NCBI GenBank assembly: GCA_025766275.1
Contig: JAFKAC010000025.1
Coordinates: forward strand, 124,001 to 188,000
Direction: 5' to 3'
DNA length: 64,000 nucleotides
Source: Lactarius indigo
Taxonomy: Eukaryota > Basidiomycota > Agaricomycetes > Russulales > Russulaceae
A program made the position numbers and the translations under genes. Below, one piece after another: positions 55,190 through 64,000 of this stretch (position 1 is its first letter; each line of letters starts with the position of its first letter). The notes below the pieces were generated by a model. That model made no database searches. It was given only the letters and a program-made list of their open reading frames with translations, and had not been told where the DNA came from.

Positions 55190-58100
55190 ACCCGTCAGTC
55201 TGGGTGAGGGCTCTTCAATGTAATTCTGTAATTGTGACAACGCGCTACCGATCTATGCGAATTCCAGTAACTGTCCATACGAATTACCAAACGACTGAAA
55301 CAAATGCGCTCGTCGACTCTGGCGCAACCGACAACTTCATCCGACCTAGCTTGGCAAGACGGGCTGGTATCCAGACACAGCCGCTGAATACGCCCCGCAA
55401 GATATGGAATATAGACAACACGGAAAATAAAGCTGGGTTAATCACTCATTATGTTAACCTAGAAGTGAAAACACGAGGACAGATAAAGCAAATGACCTTC
55501 CTGGTCACCGACCTTGGAAGTGAAGACATGGTGCTAGGCTATCCATGGCTGAGCGCATTCGAACCAACGATCAGCTGGGCCACCACCACCATACATCCCG
55601 ACATGCAACCAGTAGTGTTAGCAACTACCGAAGCACTGCTGTCGACAACGACCATTCGAGCCCTCATTGTGGCCGAAAAGGAGGACATCGTGCGGGAACT
55701 GGAGGAAGAAACGTTCGCTAAAGCCACCACCTCGACGGAGTTGGCCATACAAGCAAAACAACACCGAACGGCAGCAGTGCTCCCTCAGGAATACGCAATG
55801 TTTACCAGACTTTTCAATGAGCAAGCCTCGCACCGCTTCCCCCCGGCAAGGCCGTGGGACCATGCAATAGACTTCAAGCCATCCGCGCCGGCCGCCATCG
55901 ACTGCAAGATCTACCCTATGACCCAAAAAGAAGAGGGCGAACTCAAAGAGTTTCTAGAGGAGAAGTTGAAGCAAGGGTACTTACGCCCCTCTATCTCTCC
56001 GTACGCATCCCCCTTCTTCTTCATTAAAAAGAAGGACGGAAAACTACGCCCGGTGCAGGACTACCGAGTCATTAACTCCCACACCATTCGGAATCAATAC
56101 CCACTACTGCTAATACAAGATCTCATCCTTGACCTCAGCAATGCCCACATCTATACCAAACTTGACATCCGATGGGGCTACAACAACATACGTATCCGCA
56201 ACGGCGACCAAGAAAAGGCAGCGTTCAAAACCAAATTTGGCCTCTTTGAACCCACAGTCATGTTTTTCGGGCTCACTAACTCCCCCGCAACCTTCCAAGC
56301 CATGATGAACCACATCTATCACGACACCATAGCCAAGCACGAACAACTGGGCACTACCATACGCGTCTACATGGACGATATTGGTATCGCTACTCACTTT
56401 GATCACGATCTAACAGCCCATGTTGACGCCGTCCGCGATGTTTTGCGCGTCGCGGAGGAACACGACCTCTACTTCAAACTCGAGAAGTGCCTGTTCCATC
56501 AACCGCGGATGGATTACCTGGGGGTAATCCTTGAGAGGGGGGTGACCCGAATGGACCCTGTAAAAGTCCAAGGAATCAAGGACTGGCCAACGCCAACAAA
56601 AGTCAAAGAAGTCCGTTCTTTCCTTGGCTTCTGTAACTTTTACAGACTCTTTATCCGCGGTTTCGCAACTCACGCTAAGCCACTCACTAAACTAACACGG
56701 AAGGACGAAGAATGGCGGTGGACTGAAGAAGAAGAGAAGGCGTTTAACACCCTAAAACGACTTGTAATGGAGGAACCGGTACTAGCACACCCCGTCCTTC
56801 AAGACCCATTCGAATTGGAAGTAGATGCTTCGGGCTATGCGGTGGGAGCCGTATTACTACAAAAGAAATCTGACGGCAAGCGACATCCCATAGGTTACTA
56901 TTCGGCAACGCTCTCCGAAGCCGAAAGAAACTATGACATCTACGACCTAGAGCTGCTCGCGATAGTTAAGGCCCTAAGAAATTGGCGACCACTTCTCGCA
57001 GGTGCCCCCCATAAGATCAAAATCTATTCGGACCATCTAAACCTACAATACTGGAAGTCACCACAGAAGATCAGCAGGCAAGTCGCTAGGGAAGTACTCG
57101 AACTTTCTGAATACGACTTCGAGATTCATCACATTAAAGGGAGGAACAACGGACGGGCAGATGCACTGTCAAGACGACCAGATTACGACCAAGGCGCAGA
57201 AGACAACAGCGAAGTAGTGGTTCTACCCCCCGAAATCTTCGTACGAACCATTAATACCGCGCGCACCTTCATCGCCAACCCAAATCTGCTACAACCACGC
57301 CACCAACAAGACGAAGAAGTGATCAAGATGTGGATTGACCCTTATCGCCTTAAGAAAATACAAGGAGAGTGGTACAAGGACGGCAGGTTCATAATCACAG
57401 GGCCAGCGTCGACTCAACGAGTACTAATACACGACCATCACGACTTGCCAATACATGGCCATCCGGGAATTGCAAAAACTCAACGCATCCTGGAGAGACA
57501 CTACTGGTGGCCGCGACTCCGGAGAGACGTATATGAATACGTGCAAGGCTGCGCAGAATGCCAAAGGAATAAAGTTAACACAAGGCCCATACGAGCCGCG
57601 CTGCATCCCATTACACCAATATTGGAAGCCATGCCGTTCCACACGGTGGCGGTGGACTTCATCACCAAACTCCCCGTGTCCAAGGGGTATGACAGCATAC
57701 TAACCGTCACAGACCACGACTGTAGCAAAGCCTCCATCTTTATCCCATGCTGAGAAGAAATCACAGCAGAAGAAACGGCGACTCTGTATGTCGCCCAGGT
57801 GTTCAAACGCTTCGGATTACCGCGCAAAATAATAAGCGATCGCGACCCACGCTTCACGTCCAAGTTTACCAGAGAAGTATGCCGTATTCTGGGGATTCAA
57901 CAGAATATATCGACCGCATATCATCCACGTACGGATGGACAGTCCGAACGAACTAACCAATGGCTGGAACAGTACCTACGCTTCTGGGTAAATGAACGAC
58001 AAGACAACTGGGAAGCTTATCTACCAATCGCCGAATTCGCGCACAACAACTGGCCACATGAACATACTAAGGAGTCGCCGTTCCAACTCCTGATGGGATA

Positions 58101-59898
58101 TAACCCGCAAGCGGATTGGACGGATAAGCCATCTCCAATTCCCCTCGTGACCGCATGACTGACACAGTTAAAGGAAGCTAGGAACGACGCCCAACGCCTT
58201 ATAAAGAGGGCGCAAGAGTCATGGGTGCGTAACAAAGATATGCCCAAGTTCAACATCAACGACCTCGTGTGGCTTGAGGGCAAACATCTCCGAACCAATC
58301 AGCCCACAACGAAATTAGTGGCACGACGTCATGGACCCTTTCGGGTGGTGCAGGTGATGTCCCCTTACAACTATCGATTGGAACTTCCCATGCAGTGGAG
58401 CATTCATCCAGTGTTTCACATCGATCTTCTCACACCATACAAGCAAACTTCCCTGCACGGGGAGAATTTCACACGACCACCACCCGAGCTGATAGATGGA
58501 GAAGAGGAGTATGAAGTCGAGGCCATTCTAGACACTCGGCATTTCGGCAGAGGGAGACGCCTTCAATACTTGATCAAATGGAAGGGGTACCCAGACTCGG
58601 AGAACCAGTGGGTCAACAAGGACAACGTCTTTGCGCCGGAAGCGCTTCGCCTATACCAGGAAGCACAAGCCCACGGCAGAAGAGATAAAGTGGGAGTTGT
58701 TCGAACAGAGGACAGTCATCCCCTCTTCCTTCGTTCAGCCACTACTCTCATGCCCACTTCCCCACTACGACATGTCACACAGGCGCAACTCCTCGACTCC
58801 CTCGCAGAAGACGCCCGCGCCCTCTTGGCTGAGGACAGCGACACCGAAGTTCCCAACACTCAGCTCACGCCATGGACACCTCTTACACCAGCAGAGGGGC
58901 CCATCACCGCACAAGAATGGATCAACGTCGTCACCAGATTCCCAGACCCGACAACCACTCCCGACGACGACGGAGCCGTCGTCCACGTCTTCCGAAACGA
59001 TCGCGGCGAGCGTGAACCCATCGCCGCTATCCCCCCAAGCGACAACCTCATCGGCGTTCGCGGAATTTTCCTGAGCAACGACCAGCGTTCAAGCGCTGAT
59101 GGAGTACGAGTTGGAGGGCTGGAAGAGGGTAGCGGCAGCATGGCAGAAGGAGCAGCTGGACTCAGCAGCGGCCCGACTGAGGGAGATGCGCGAGCGACGG
59201 CAGCGATGGCGGCAGCTGAGGCTGGCCATGACGACGAAGATTATTACCCGGCGAGACACTCCTTCCTTCGAACGAAAAGCGACCCTGATAATCCCCTCAT
59301 CACGCCCTGGCTCGTCTACACCGACGGGTCCCCCATGTATCGAGGACGTGTGCGCGTGCCTGGTGCCGCCGATCACCGTCCGTTCACCGCCGCCGAGGAC
59401 CCCGCGCATGTCATTGCGCCTGAAGGGTTCCGGGCGAACCGACGACCCCATCACATTCGATACCCCATCACCGGACCCGACGGAGTAGAGAGGGACGCGT
59501 CACACGTCCAGATCATCAAAGGGGCGGACCCCCTCATATTAGGAGTTATACCGGGCTCGCCGCACGTCTATGGTAAGCCCCTTTATGCCGAGCCTCACGT
59601 ATCCGCGGCGCTCTGCCCCACGTATCCGCACGAAGACCTTGTCGTCTTTGAGGCGGACAAGATCACCGACCGAGCGCTCAATCGCATCAACGACGAGTCG
59701 CTCACCACGGAAGTTACACGCTTCCGCGCGGCCAGCTATGAGCTGGACCGACTTCGGGCGAGGGTGAGTCAGCTCCGTGCGATGATCGAGTGCGCACAAG
59801 ACGACCGATGCGACGCGATCTACCGCTTGGAGCGCGCTACCGCGTTAGAGCGTATTGCCGACGAACAGCGCGATTGGCCGGCCCGCGACTTTCGGTGA
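55178..59898 (+). pseudogene. Element B Pol: protease - RT - RNase H - integrase - chromodomain - tail
   Basis: This is one frame interrupted by two TGA codons. It contains the protease ALVDSGATDNF, the RT (TKLDIRWGYNNIRI, RVYMDDIGIAT), RNase H (ELEVDASGYAVGAVLL), the HHCC zinc domain (HHDLPIHGHPG ... CAECQRNK) and integrase. The first stop is at 57751-57753 (FIPC/EEITAE; element C has Asn there). The DDE segments are AVDFITKLP, ISDRDPRFTS and TDGQSERTNQ. The second stop is at 58156-58158 (after IPLVTA). Then come the GPF module and a chromodomain (YEVEAILDTR, LQYLIKWKGYPDSENQW). After it about 420 residues share the C tail motifs (DYYPARHSFL, SPMYRGRVRV, PEGFRANRRPHHIRYPI, SHVQIIKGADPLILG, YGKPLYAEPH). 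B is therefore inactive. Confidence 0.88.
59099..59488 (+). CDS. Nested +1-frame ORF in element B pol tail (129 aa)
   Basis: This is the counterpart of 51883-52332 in element C, in the same +1 frame relative to Pol and also starting with ATG. The first 45 residues are charged and helical (MEYELEGWKRVAAAWQKEQL, then RLREMRERRQRWRQL) and align well with C. The middle is Pro/Ser-rich and not conserved. The end has KGSGRTDDPITF. It is shorter than in C. Function unknown. Confidence 0.45.
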   Translation: MEYELEGWKRVAAAWQKEQLDSAAARLREMRERRQRWRQLRLAMTTKIITRRDTPSFERKATLIIPSSRPGSSTPTGPPCIEDVCACLVPPITVRSPPPRTPRMSLRLKGSGRTDDPITFDTPSPDPTE

Positions 59899-59915
59899 GC
59901 CAGGGGTCTCACGCT

Positions 59916-59929
59916 AGAAGAGGAGGTGA
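59916..59929 (+). promoter_or_regulatory. Element B polypurine tract
   Basis: agaagaggaggtga directly before the 3' LTR. Confidence 0.7.
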
Positions 59930-60426
59930 TGTTACGTTTCGATCCATACCCTTACTGTACCGGTTGCAACTACGGCGGTAAGGTAGATTAGTTGCGGACT
60001 TACGATAGGCGATTACGAGTACGATAGGAGATTGCGCGCTGATTGCTGACTGAGGACTACACCACTAATACTAGTAGTAGTAGTATTAGGGTTCAAGCTA
60101 CTTACGCGATATGTTGGACGCTACATTACTGTGACTCATAGCAGCGCTTGAAAGCCTGCTCGACTTGTATTTAATCTGTCTTGTGAAGACCAAGATACGC
60201 CATCTTGGTCTTCTTGAATCGTCACTTGTCTCTTCTTCCTCTTCGTTCGCTTTCATCACATCTTCCAAGCAGTACGCCTTCGAAAGTGTGTACAATCACC
60301 TACGTCTGGGCCTTCGCGTCTTCAAGACAATCTGTCGTGTCTGGACCTCTGTGTCTTCAGAGTATCAGCTGAGTTGTTACCGCCTCTACAGAGCTCAAGT
60401 CGAGCTAACGTCGTGACGATGTTACA
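59930..60426 (+). repeat. Element B 3' LTR
   Basis: 497 bp, differing from 44227-44723 at 7 sites, all transitions. At the place of the ATG present in the 5' LTR (44705) this copy has ACG, so the ATG is probably a later mutation. Confidence 0.93.
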
Positions 60427-60431
60427 TAGGG
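60427..60431. repeat. Target-site duplication of element B, right
   Basis: taggg, matching 44222-44226. Confidence 0.85.
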
Positions 60432-62545
60432 GGAAGCCGATCTGTAATTCGGCGGAGCAGGGGTGGGGTCCGGAAAGTTTCTCTAGCGTTGAGAATCAAA
60501 ACTAACTCTGGGTCGTCAGAGGTAGAAGGGGGGTAGTGCCAGATACTTGGGTTGACAAGGTTCTGGTCAGGGTTGGACAGGGTAGTTTCCCACACAGAGG
60601 TGGCAAAGGAATAAGTGAGCTCTGAACTATCGGAGATGACTAGGCGGGGGGCAGAATCGGGATGAATGACCACTCGGAGTTCTTGAAAGGAAATTTGTAT
60701 TTCCTGGTACGTGAGGCGAAGTCGATCGACAAAGTGAAGAGAGAAACCGTCTTCAAGTTGCCGAATATAGTGGTCTCAACGGGGAGGAATGTGGACAAAC
60801 CAAAGATAGTCGCTCTTGGCCCACACTAGGAGTTGGTCTGTTGGATGGTTGGTGGCAGAGACGGAGTTTGAAAGATGCCAATAAAGGAGTTGCTTGTTGG
60901 CAGCTTTGACGACTTTGGAAAGATCGTCAATGAACTCGTGGTAAACCCTTTCAGGGATGACTTCTCCAAAGTCAAAGAGGTTGATAAGGGTACGTAAGGC
61001 GGTGGGGGGTTCTGTCCAACAGTCAAGACGGGGGTTATCGATGAGGTCGTAAAGGGAAGTGACGGGATAGTAGCGGTCAAGTTGCCGCTGCCTGTGGGAC
61101 TCGAAGTTAACTCGGGCTCTCGCGAGCCTTTGTTCTTCAGATAAGTTGAAGGTAAATGGAGTAGGAGGTGGCACTTAAATCACTCGATTTAAGTTCAAAA
61201 CCCAAATAAGTAAACACTTACTTTGCGTTGCACTTAAAACACTCATTTCAAGACAAGGCAAATCTATAACCACTTATCTAAAGTGGCTGGTCGTCTGGGA
61301 AAGTGGAAATGAAACTAAAGGGGTCGGCAGGGATACGAGGCGAAAGACAATAAGCAAGAAGGTGGGGGGCGGAACAAACCAAGTCCTCAAAGAAATAGGC
61401 CTGGTGGTAAGTGTAAATTTGTCCGTTAAAAAAAAAGCGAAGCGTAAGTGTCCATAAGTGGTAACAATTCTTCTGTCCAAAAAGTCCTGGATCTCTAGGG
61501 TCACTAGAGAGTCGATGTACCCTGCCCTGTGGACATTAGCAAGGGGGGCAAAGACCCGTCTCAGGCCTTCCCTGAAGTCATAGCGGATGGTCCCAAAGGG
61601 GGTGTCGGGGGAGGGAAGGTCGTAGATGGCCTTAGAACAGACGTACAGGGGGGGAAAGTCGGGGTGTTGAGCGGGGTCAACAATGTGCGGGAAGAGGGTG
61701 TAGACGTGAGGGGGAAGAAGACGAAAAGGGGTGACGGAAGGAAAGATCGGGGGAAAATTGACGAGGGAGGTGGCAAGGGGAACCTTAGTGATTAGTTCCC
61801 GGAGTGTTGTGGAGGCGGGCCGCCAAGATTCTCCTTGAGGGGTGACGACAGCGATGTACTGGTGAGGGTGTTCTCCTTGGTGAAGGAGGCAAGGAGGGGC
61901 TTGGTAGGCAGTGGCGCCAAGGGGGGGAAGGTTCTCCTGGTCGGGGTGAGGGGCCAGAGGGAAGACAGGGCCTTGTTCCGCTACTCGCTTGTAGTTAATC
62001 GGTGAGTCGGGGGTCGCAAGGCAGGAGGGGACCGGAACAGGAGACGGAGAGCGACGAGGAGTCGGAGGAAGAACAGGAGGTGGCGAAGGAGAGCCACAAA
62101 GGGGAATAGGGGGGCGGGGGGTCGGGACTCAGAGGGGAGGTGCAGACTCAGCGCGGGGTTTGAGGGGCAAGGGGACAACGTTCCCGTTGAGGTCGATGAT
62201 CTCGAGGACCTCTTTGTAGAACTGGGCGGTGCTGGGGGACAGGGGACGAGGGGATGGACGAGGGGTGGCTTCTTCAGCCGGGGCGTAGGGGTAAACTAGT
62301 TTGGGGGTTGCATCCCGAACAAGGGCGACAGGGGCGGGGGGCTCGCTACCACTGAAGGTAGCGGGGGTGTAGGGGGCGGCGAAGCGGAGGCTGTCAAGAC
62401 AGACAGCAGAGGAGGAGGGAACAGGGGAGGCGCAGGAAAAGTCAAGGGGGCTACCTTGGTTGTCGAACTCCGACTGGTAGCTGGCAGAATCTCCGTCCCA
62501 CTGACCGTACTGCGAGAAGTCGTACTCGTAGTTGTGGTCAGCCAC
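60432..62545 (-). pseudogene. Element A pre-gag region, distal part
   Basis: This is minus-strand coding-like sequence between the 5' LTR and the B insertion. The first ORF (62129-62545) starts MADHNYEYDFSQYGQWDGDS, is acidic then Pro-rich, and ends at a TGA. A similar frame continues through 61300-62100 (PHVYTLFPHIVDPAQHPD, REGLRRVFAPLANVHRAGYI) and, after an A/T-rich spacer at 61170-61290, through 60776-61174 (FNLSEEQRLARARVNFESHR, LRTLINLFDFGEVIPERVY) and 60432-60775. Together with 42776-44226 it forms about 3.5 kb upstream of gag. Homologous long pre-gag regions are familiar in Agaricomycete gypsy elements; their role is unknown. Several stops show decay. Confidence 0.6.
61173..61223. other. 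Two short perfect hairpins in an A/T-rich spacer
   Basis: acttaaatc (61173-61181) and gatttaagt (61186-61194) pair around a 4-nt loop. aagtaa (61208-61213) and ttactt (61218-61223) pair around acac. The spacer interrupts the pre-gag frame of element A and could be an intron or a small insertion. Confidence 0.5.
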
Positions 62546-62575
62546 TGGAGCAGCCCAGAGTCAGTCTATTGGGTT

Positions 62576-62585
62576 AGACTGTCCA
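62576..62585 (-). promoter_or_regulatory. Element A primer-binding site (self-priming type)
   Basis: On the minus strand TGGACAGTCT begins 2 nt inside the LTR end. It is the reverse complement of AGACTGTCCA in the LTR (62777-62786), which lies about 35 nt downstream of a TATATAAG box. This is the same geometry as in B and C with an unrelated sequence. Confidence 0.65.
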
Positions 62586-62587
62586 AG

Positions 62588-63268
62588 TGTGATGACTCAC
62601 TGTCACTCGACAGGTGGTCATGATGTAGGCAGAGACTGGGGGCTGAGAGGGTGTGGAGAAGAGATGCTCGACAACAAAAGAACACAAGATGCGCTCTTGG
62701 CTCAGTAGAGGAGTAGTGGCGCGCGATGAGTGGGGCACTCGAAGGAGCTGTGAGGCAAGAGGGAGGATGTCACAAGTGGACAGTCTGAGGGACTGTCCGA
62801 TAGATTGCGCTAGCTTATATACTACAGGGGGTGGTCTGTGCGTAGGTTTAGGGCAGGCTTAGGGCCTGTCCACAAGTGCTGCGCAATACTGCGGATTGGA
62901 ACATTCTAGAGACTAGTTATTAATACTGTCCAATCAGAATAAAGGATAAGCATGGTACGACTGCGCCGCAGTTGATGACACCATATTGTGCCATAGTGGC
63001 GTGATTCTGCAGCAGCTGCAGAACCCGTGATTAGAACACGTGTTCCTTTGTGACTTGGTTGATTATCTTCGTTGATTGATACACGTGCATGTACACATGT
63101 GACTTGGAAGGACAGAGTATTCACGTGACACATCACATGACCATCGGAGAGCGAAATTCAAACTCCGATCTCGGATTTCCCCTTTAGGAAGCTGATGACA
63201 TAAGCCCGGTCCGGTCCGGTCCAACTCTAAGCGCCTTGAGTCACAACCAGGTTTATAGGTTCGTGACA
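62588..63268 (-). repeat. Element A 5' LTR
   Basis: 681 bp, the counterpart of 37180-37870. The minus-strand promoter has TATATAAG at 62814-62821 and a predicted RNA start near 62786. Confidence 0.9.
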
Positions 63269-64000
63269 ACAGCAGTGGTGTTCACTCTGGCCATAATGCT
63301 GCACCAGATGCACAAACGGTGGCCCAGAATGCTGACATGCACGTGCACGCCACAGTTGCTGCCAATAGCTTGGACCCTCTCTCACAAACCCCAAAATGTG
63401 GCCGCAAATGCATGGCCCCAGCTCCATCAAATCCCCCAGCTCCTGCCTCCACCTTAGTCCCCAGCACGGTAGCGTGGAACCCTCATGTTCTCTTGCAGCC
63501 CCTGGACCAAATGCACGTGGCCACCCCATCTGCTCCACCTCCCTCTGTTCCCCCTGTGTGGTACCCCATTCCTGCCCCTTACCCTCCTGGCATGTACACG
63601 CATGCCCCATATCACTCGGCATATCCTATATATTGGCCCTATGGCCACTCCCCCACCTCCTAACTCTACATCCCCACTTTAATTTTTTTTGGTTCATTTC
63701 TTCCACCTTAGATATCCTTTATTGGCTGACATTCTCACTCCTCCCCCACTTGCGCTCTCCACCGCACCTGCCTTCACCCTTTAGCTACCTTCACTGCCCT
63801 TTACTTCCTGCAATGTCTCAAGATGCGCTTCTCTCAGCTTCACCCCTTGGTTACTTTTGCTGTGCTTTACCTCCTGCAGCATCTCAAGATGCACTTCTCC
63901 TGGCTTCACCCCTCAGTTACTTTTGCTGCCCTTCCCCTCTTGCAACATCAAGACATGCTTCAATTGCCCTTGCCACTCTCTCCACCCCTTCTTTGTCCCC
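63269..64000. other. Right flank: proline-rich ORF and 66-bp minisatellite
   Basis: A plus-strand frame at about 63269-63663 is open and Pro/Ala-rich (APSNPPAPASTLVPST, VPPVWYPIPAPYPPGMY, PIYWPYGHSP). It ends at a TAA and is probably the C-terminal piece of a gene cut by element A; its family was not recognised. From 63774 to about 63965 three imperfect copies of a 66-bp unit (cttcacccctt.gttacttttgct...) follow each other. Confidence 0.4.
63774..63965. repeat. 66-bp minisatellite, three copies
   Basis: Units begin at about 63774, 63840 and 63906, each starting cttcaccc and containing a tctcaagatg-like word. The third copy is the most diverged. Confidence 0.7.

Larger units (their letters stand above)
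44227..60426 (+). mobile_element. Element B: Ty3/gypsy chromovirus nested in A, carrying C
   Basis: This plus-strand element has 497-bp LTRs (44227-44723 and 59930-60426) and a 5-bp TSD (taggg). Own sequence is 44227-44841 plus 53231-60426. It contains a self-primer PBS, gag split by element C, a -1 frameshift site and pol with protease, RT, RNase H, integrase and chromodomain. A long tail after the chromodomain and a polypurine tract complete it. The LTRs differ at 7 sites, all transitions. It is inactivated by the C insertion in gag and by TGA codons at 57751-57753 and 58156-58158 in integrase. It is homologous to C over its whole coding part but has different LTRs. Confidence 0.93.
37180..63268 (-). 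mobile_element. Element A: outer chromodomain Ty3/gypsy retrotransposon, split by element B
   Basis: This minus-strand LTR retrotransposon has its 5' LTR at 62588-63268 and 3' LTR at 37180-37870. Its body is interrupted at 44226/60427 by element B (TSD taggg). Own sequence is 37180-44226 plus 60427-63268, about 9.9 kb. The order from the 5' end is: PBS, a long pre-gag region, gag with a CCHC knuckle, protease, RT, RNase H, integrase, chromodomain, PPT. The pol frame is broken by in-frame TGA codons and a 20-bp duplication, so A is dead. The LTRs differ by about 24 substitutions (nearly all transitions) and two short indels, making A the oldest layer. No matching 5-bp duplication was found at its outer edges (ctgac vs acagc). 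Confidence 0.85.

Overview
The window looks like nuclear DNA of a basidiomycete fungus, most likely an Agaricomycete. Genes are split by very short introns (about 47-65 nt). The gene types are characteristic: a Goodbye-NACHT-ankyrin STAND protein, an F-box/LRR-like protein, a small dsRNA-binding protein and a Plavaka-family transposase relic, alongside Tad1-like LINEs and chromodomain Ty3/gypsy elements. No rRNA, tRNA, CRISPR or bacterial-type operon was seen.

Left part (1-24.5 kb), the host genes. A 5'-truncated LINE tail lies at the left edge. Three tandem minus-strand short-chain dehydrogenase paralogs follow (1009-2376, 4383-5735, 7007-8384), each with the same exon plan and with duplicated flanks. 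Then come a poorly readable stretch, a tiny dsRBD gene (11077-11421, minus), ribosomal protein eL14 (14075-14773), a four-exon F-box gene (15258-16956) and a large STAND/NLR-like gene (17907-24468). The 3' half of the NLR-like gene is a tandem array of ankyrin modules of about 290 bp, each carrying its own intron donor.

Middle part (24.7-31.2 kb). A full-length minus-strand LINE has two intact ORFs overlapping as ATGA, a 24-nt poly(A) tail (poly-T on the + strand) and an 11-bp target-site duplication. It is followed by degenerate material and a divergent pair of decayed genes: an acidic coiled-coil gene, and a Plavaka transposase with two nonsense codons.

Right part (37.2-63.3 kb), a four-level nest of LTR retrotransposons. 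Element A (minus strand, 37180-63268) was invaded by element B (plus, 44227-60426, TSD taggg). B was invaded by element C (plus, 44842-53225, TSD ctgct). C carries solo LTR D (49434-50000, TSD accac). LTR divergence falls in the same order: about 24 substitutions in A, 7 in B, 1 in C.

A, B and C all show a Tf1-like self-priming layout: the predicted transcript 5' end is complementary to the primer-binding site, which sits 2 nt inside the LTR. B and C share three features I regard as the most interesting in the window. (i) More than 750 nt of transcript lack any AUG but encode a conserved N-terminal Gag domain, and the first AUG lies at the same homologous codon in both. (ii) A G GGT TTT -1 frameshift site with a possible hairpin lies at the gag/pol junction. 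(iii) A long conserved Pol tail follows the chromodomain and contains a nested +1-frame ORF that is also similar between the two elements.

The right edge (63.3-64 kb) holds a proline-rich ORF of unknown role and a 66-bp minisatellite.
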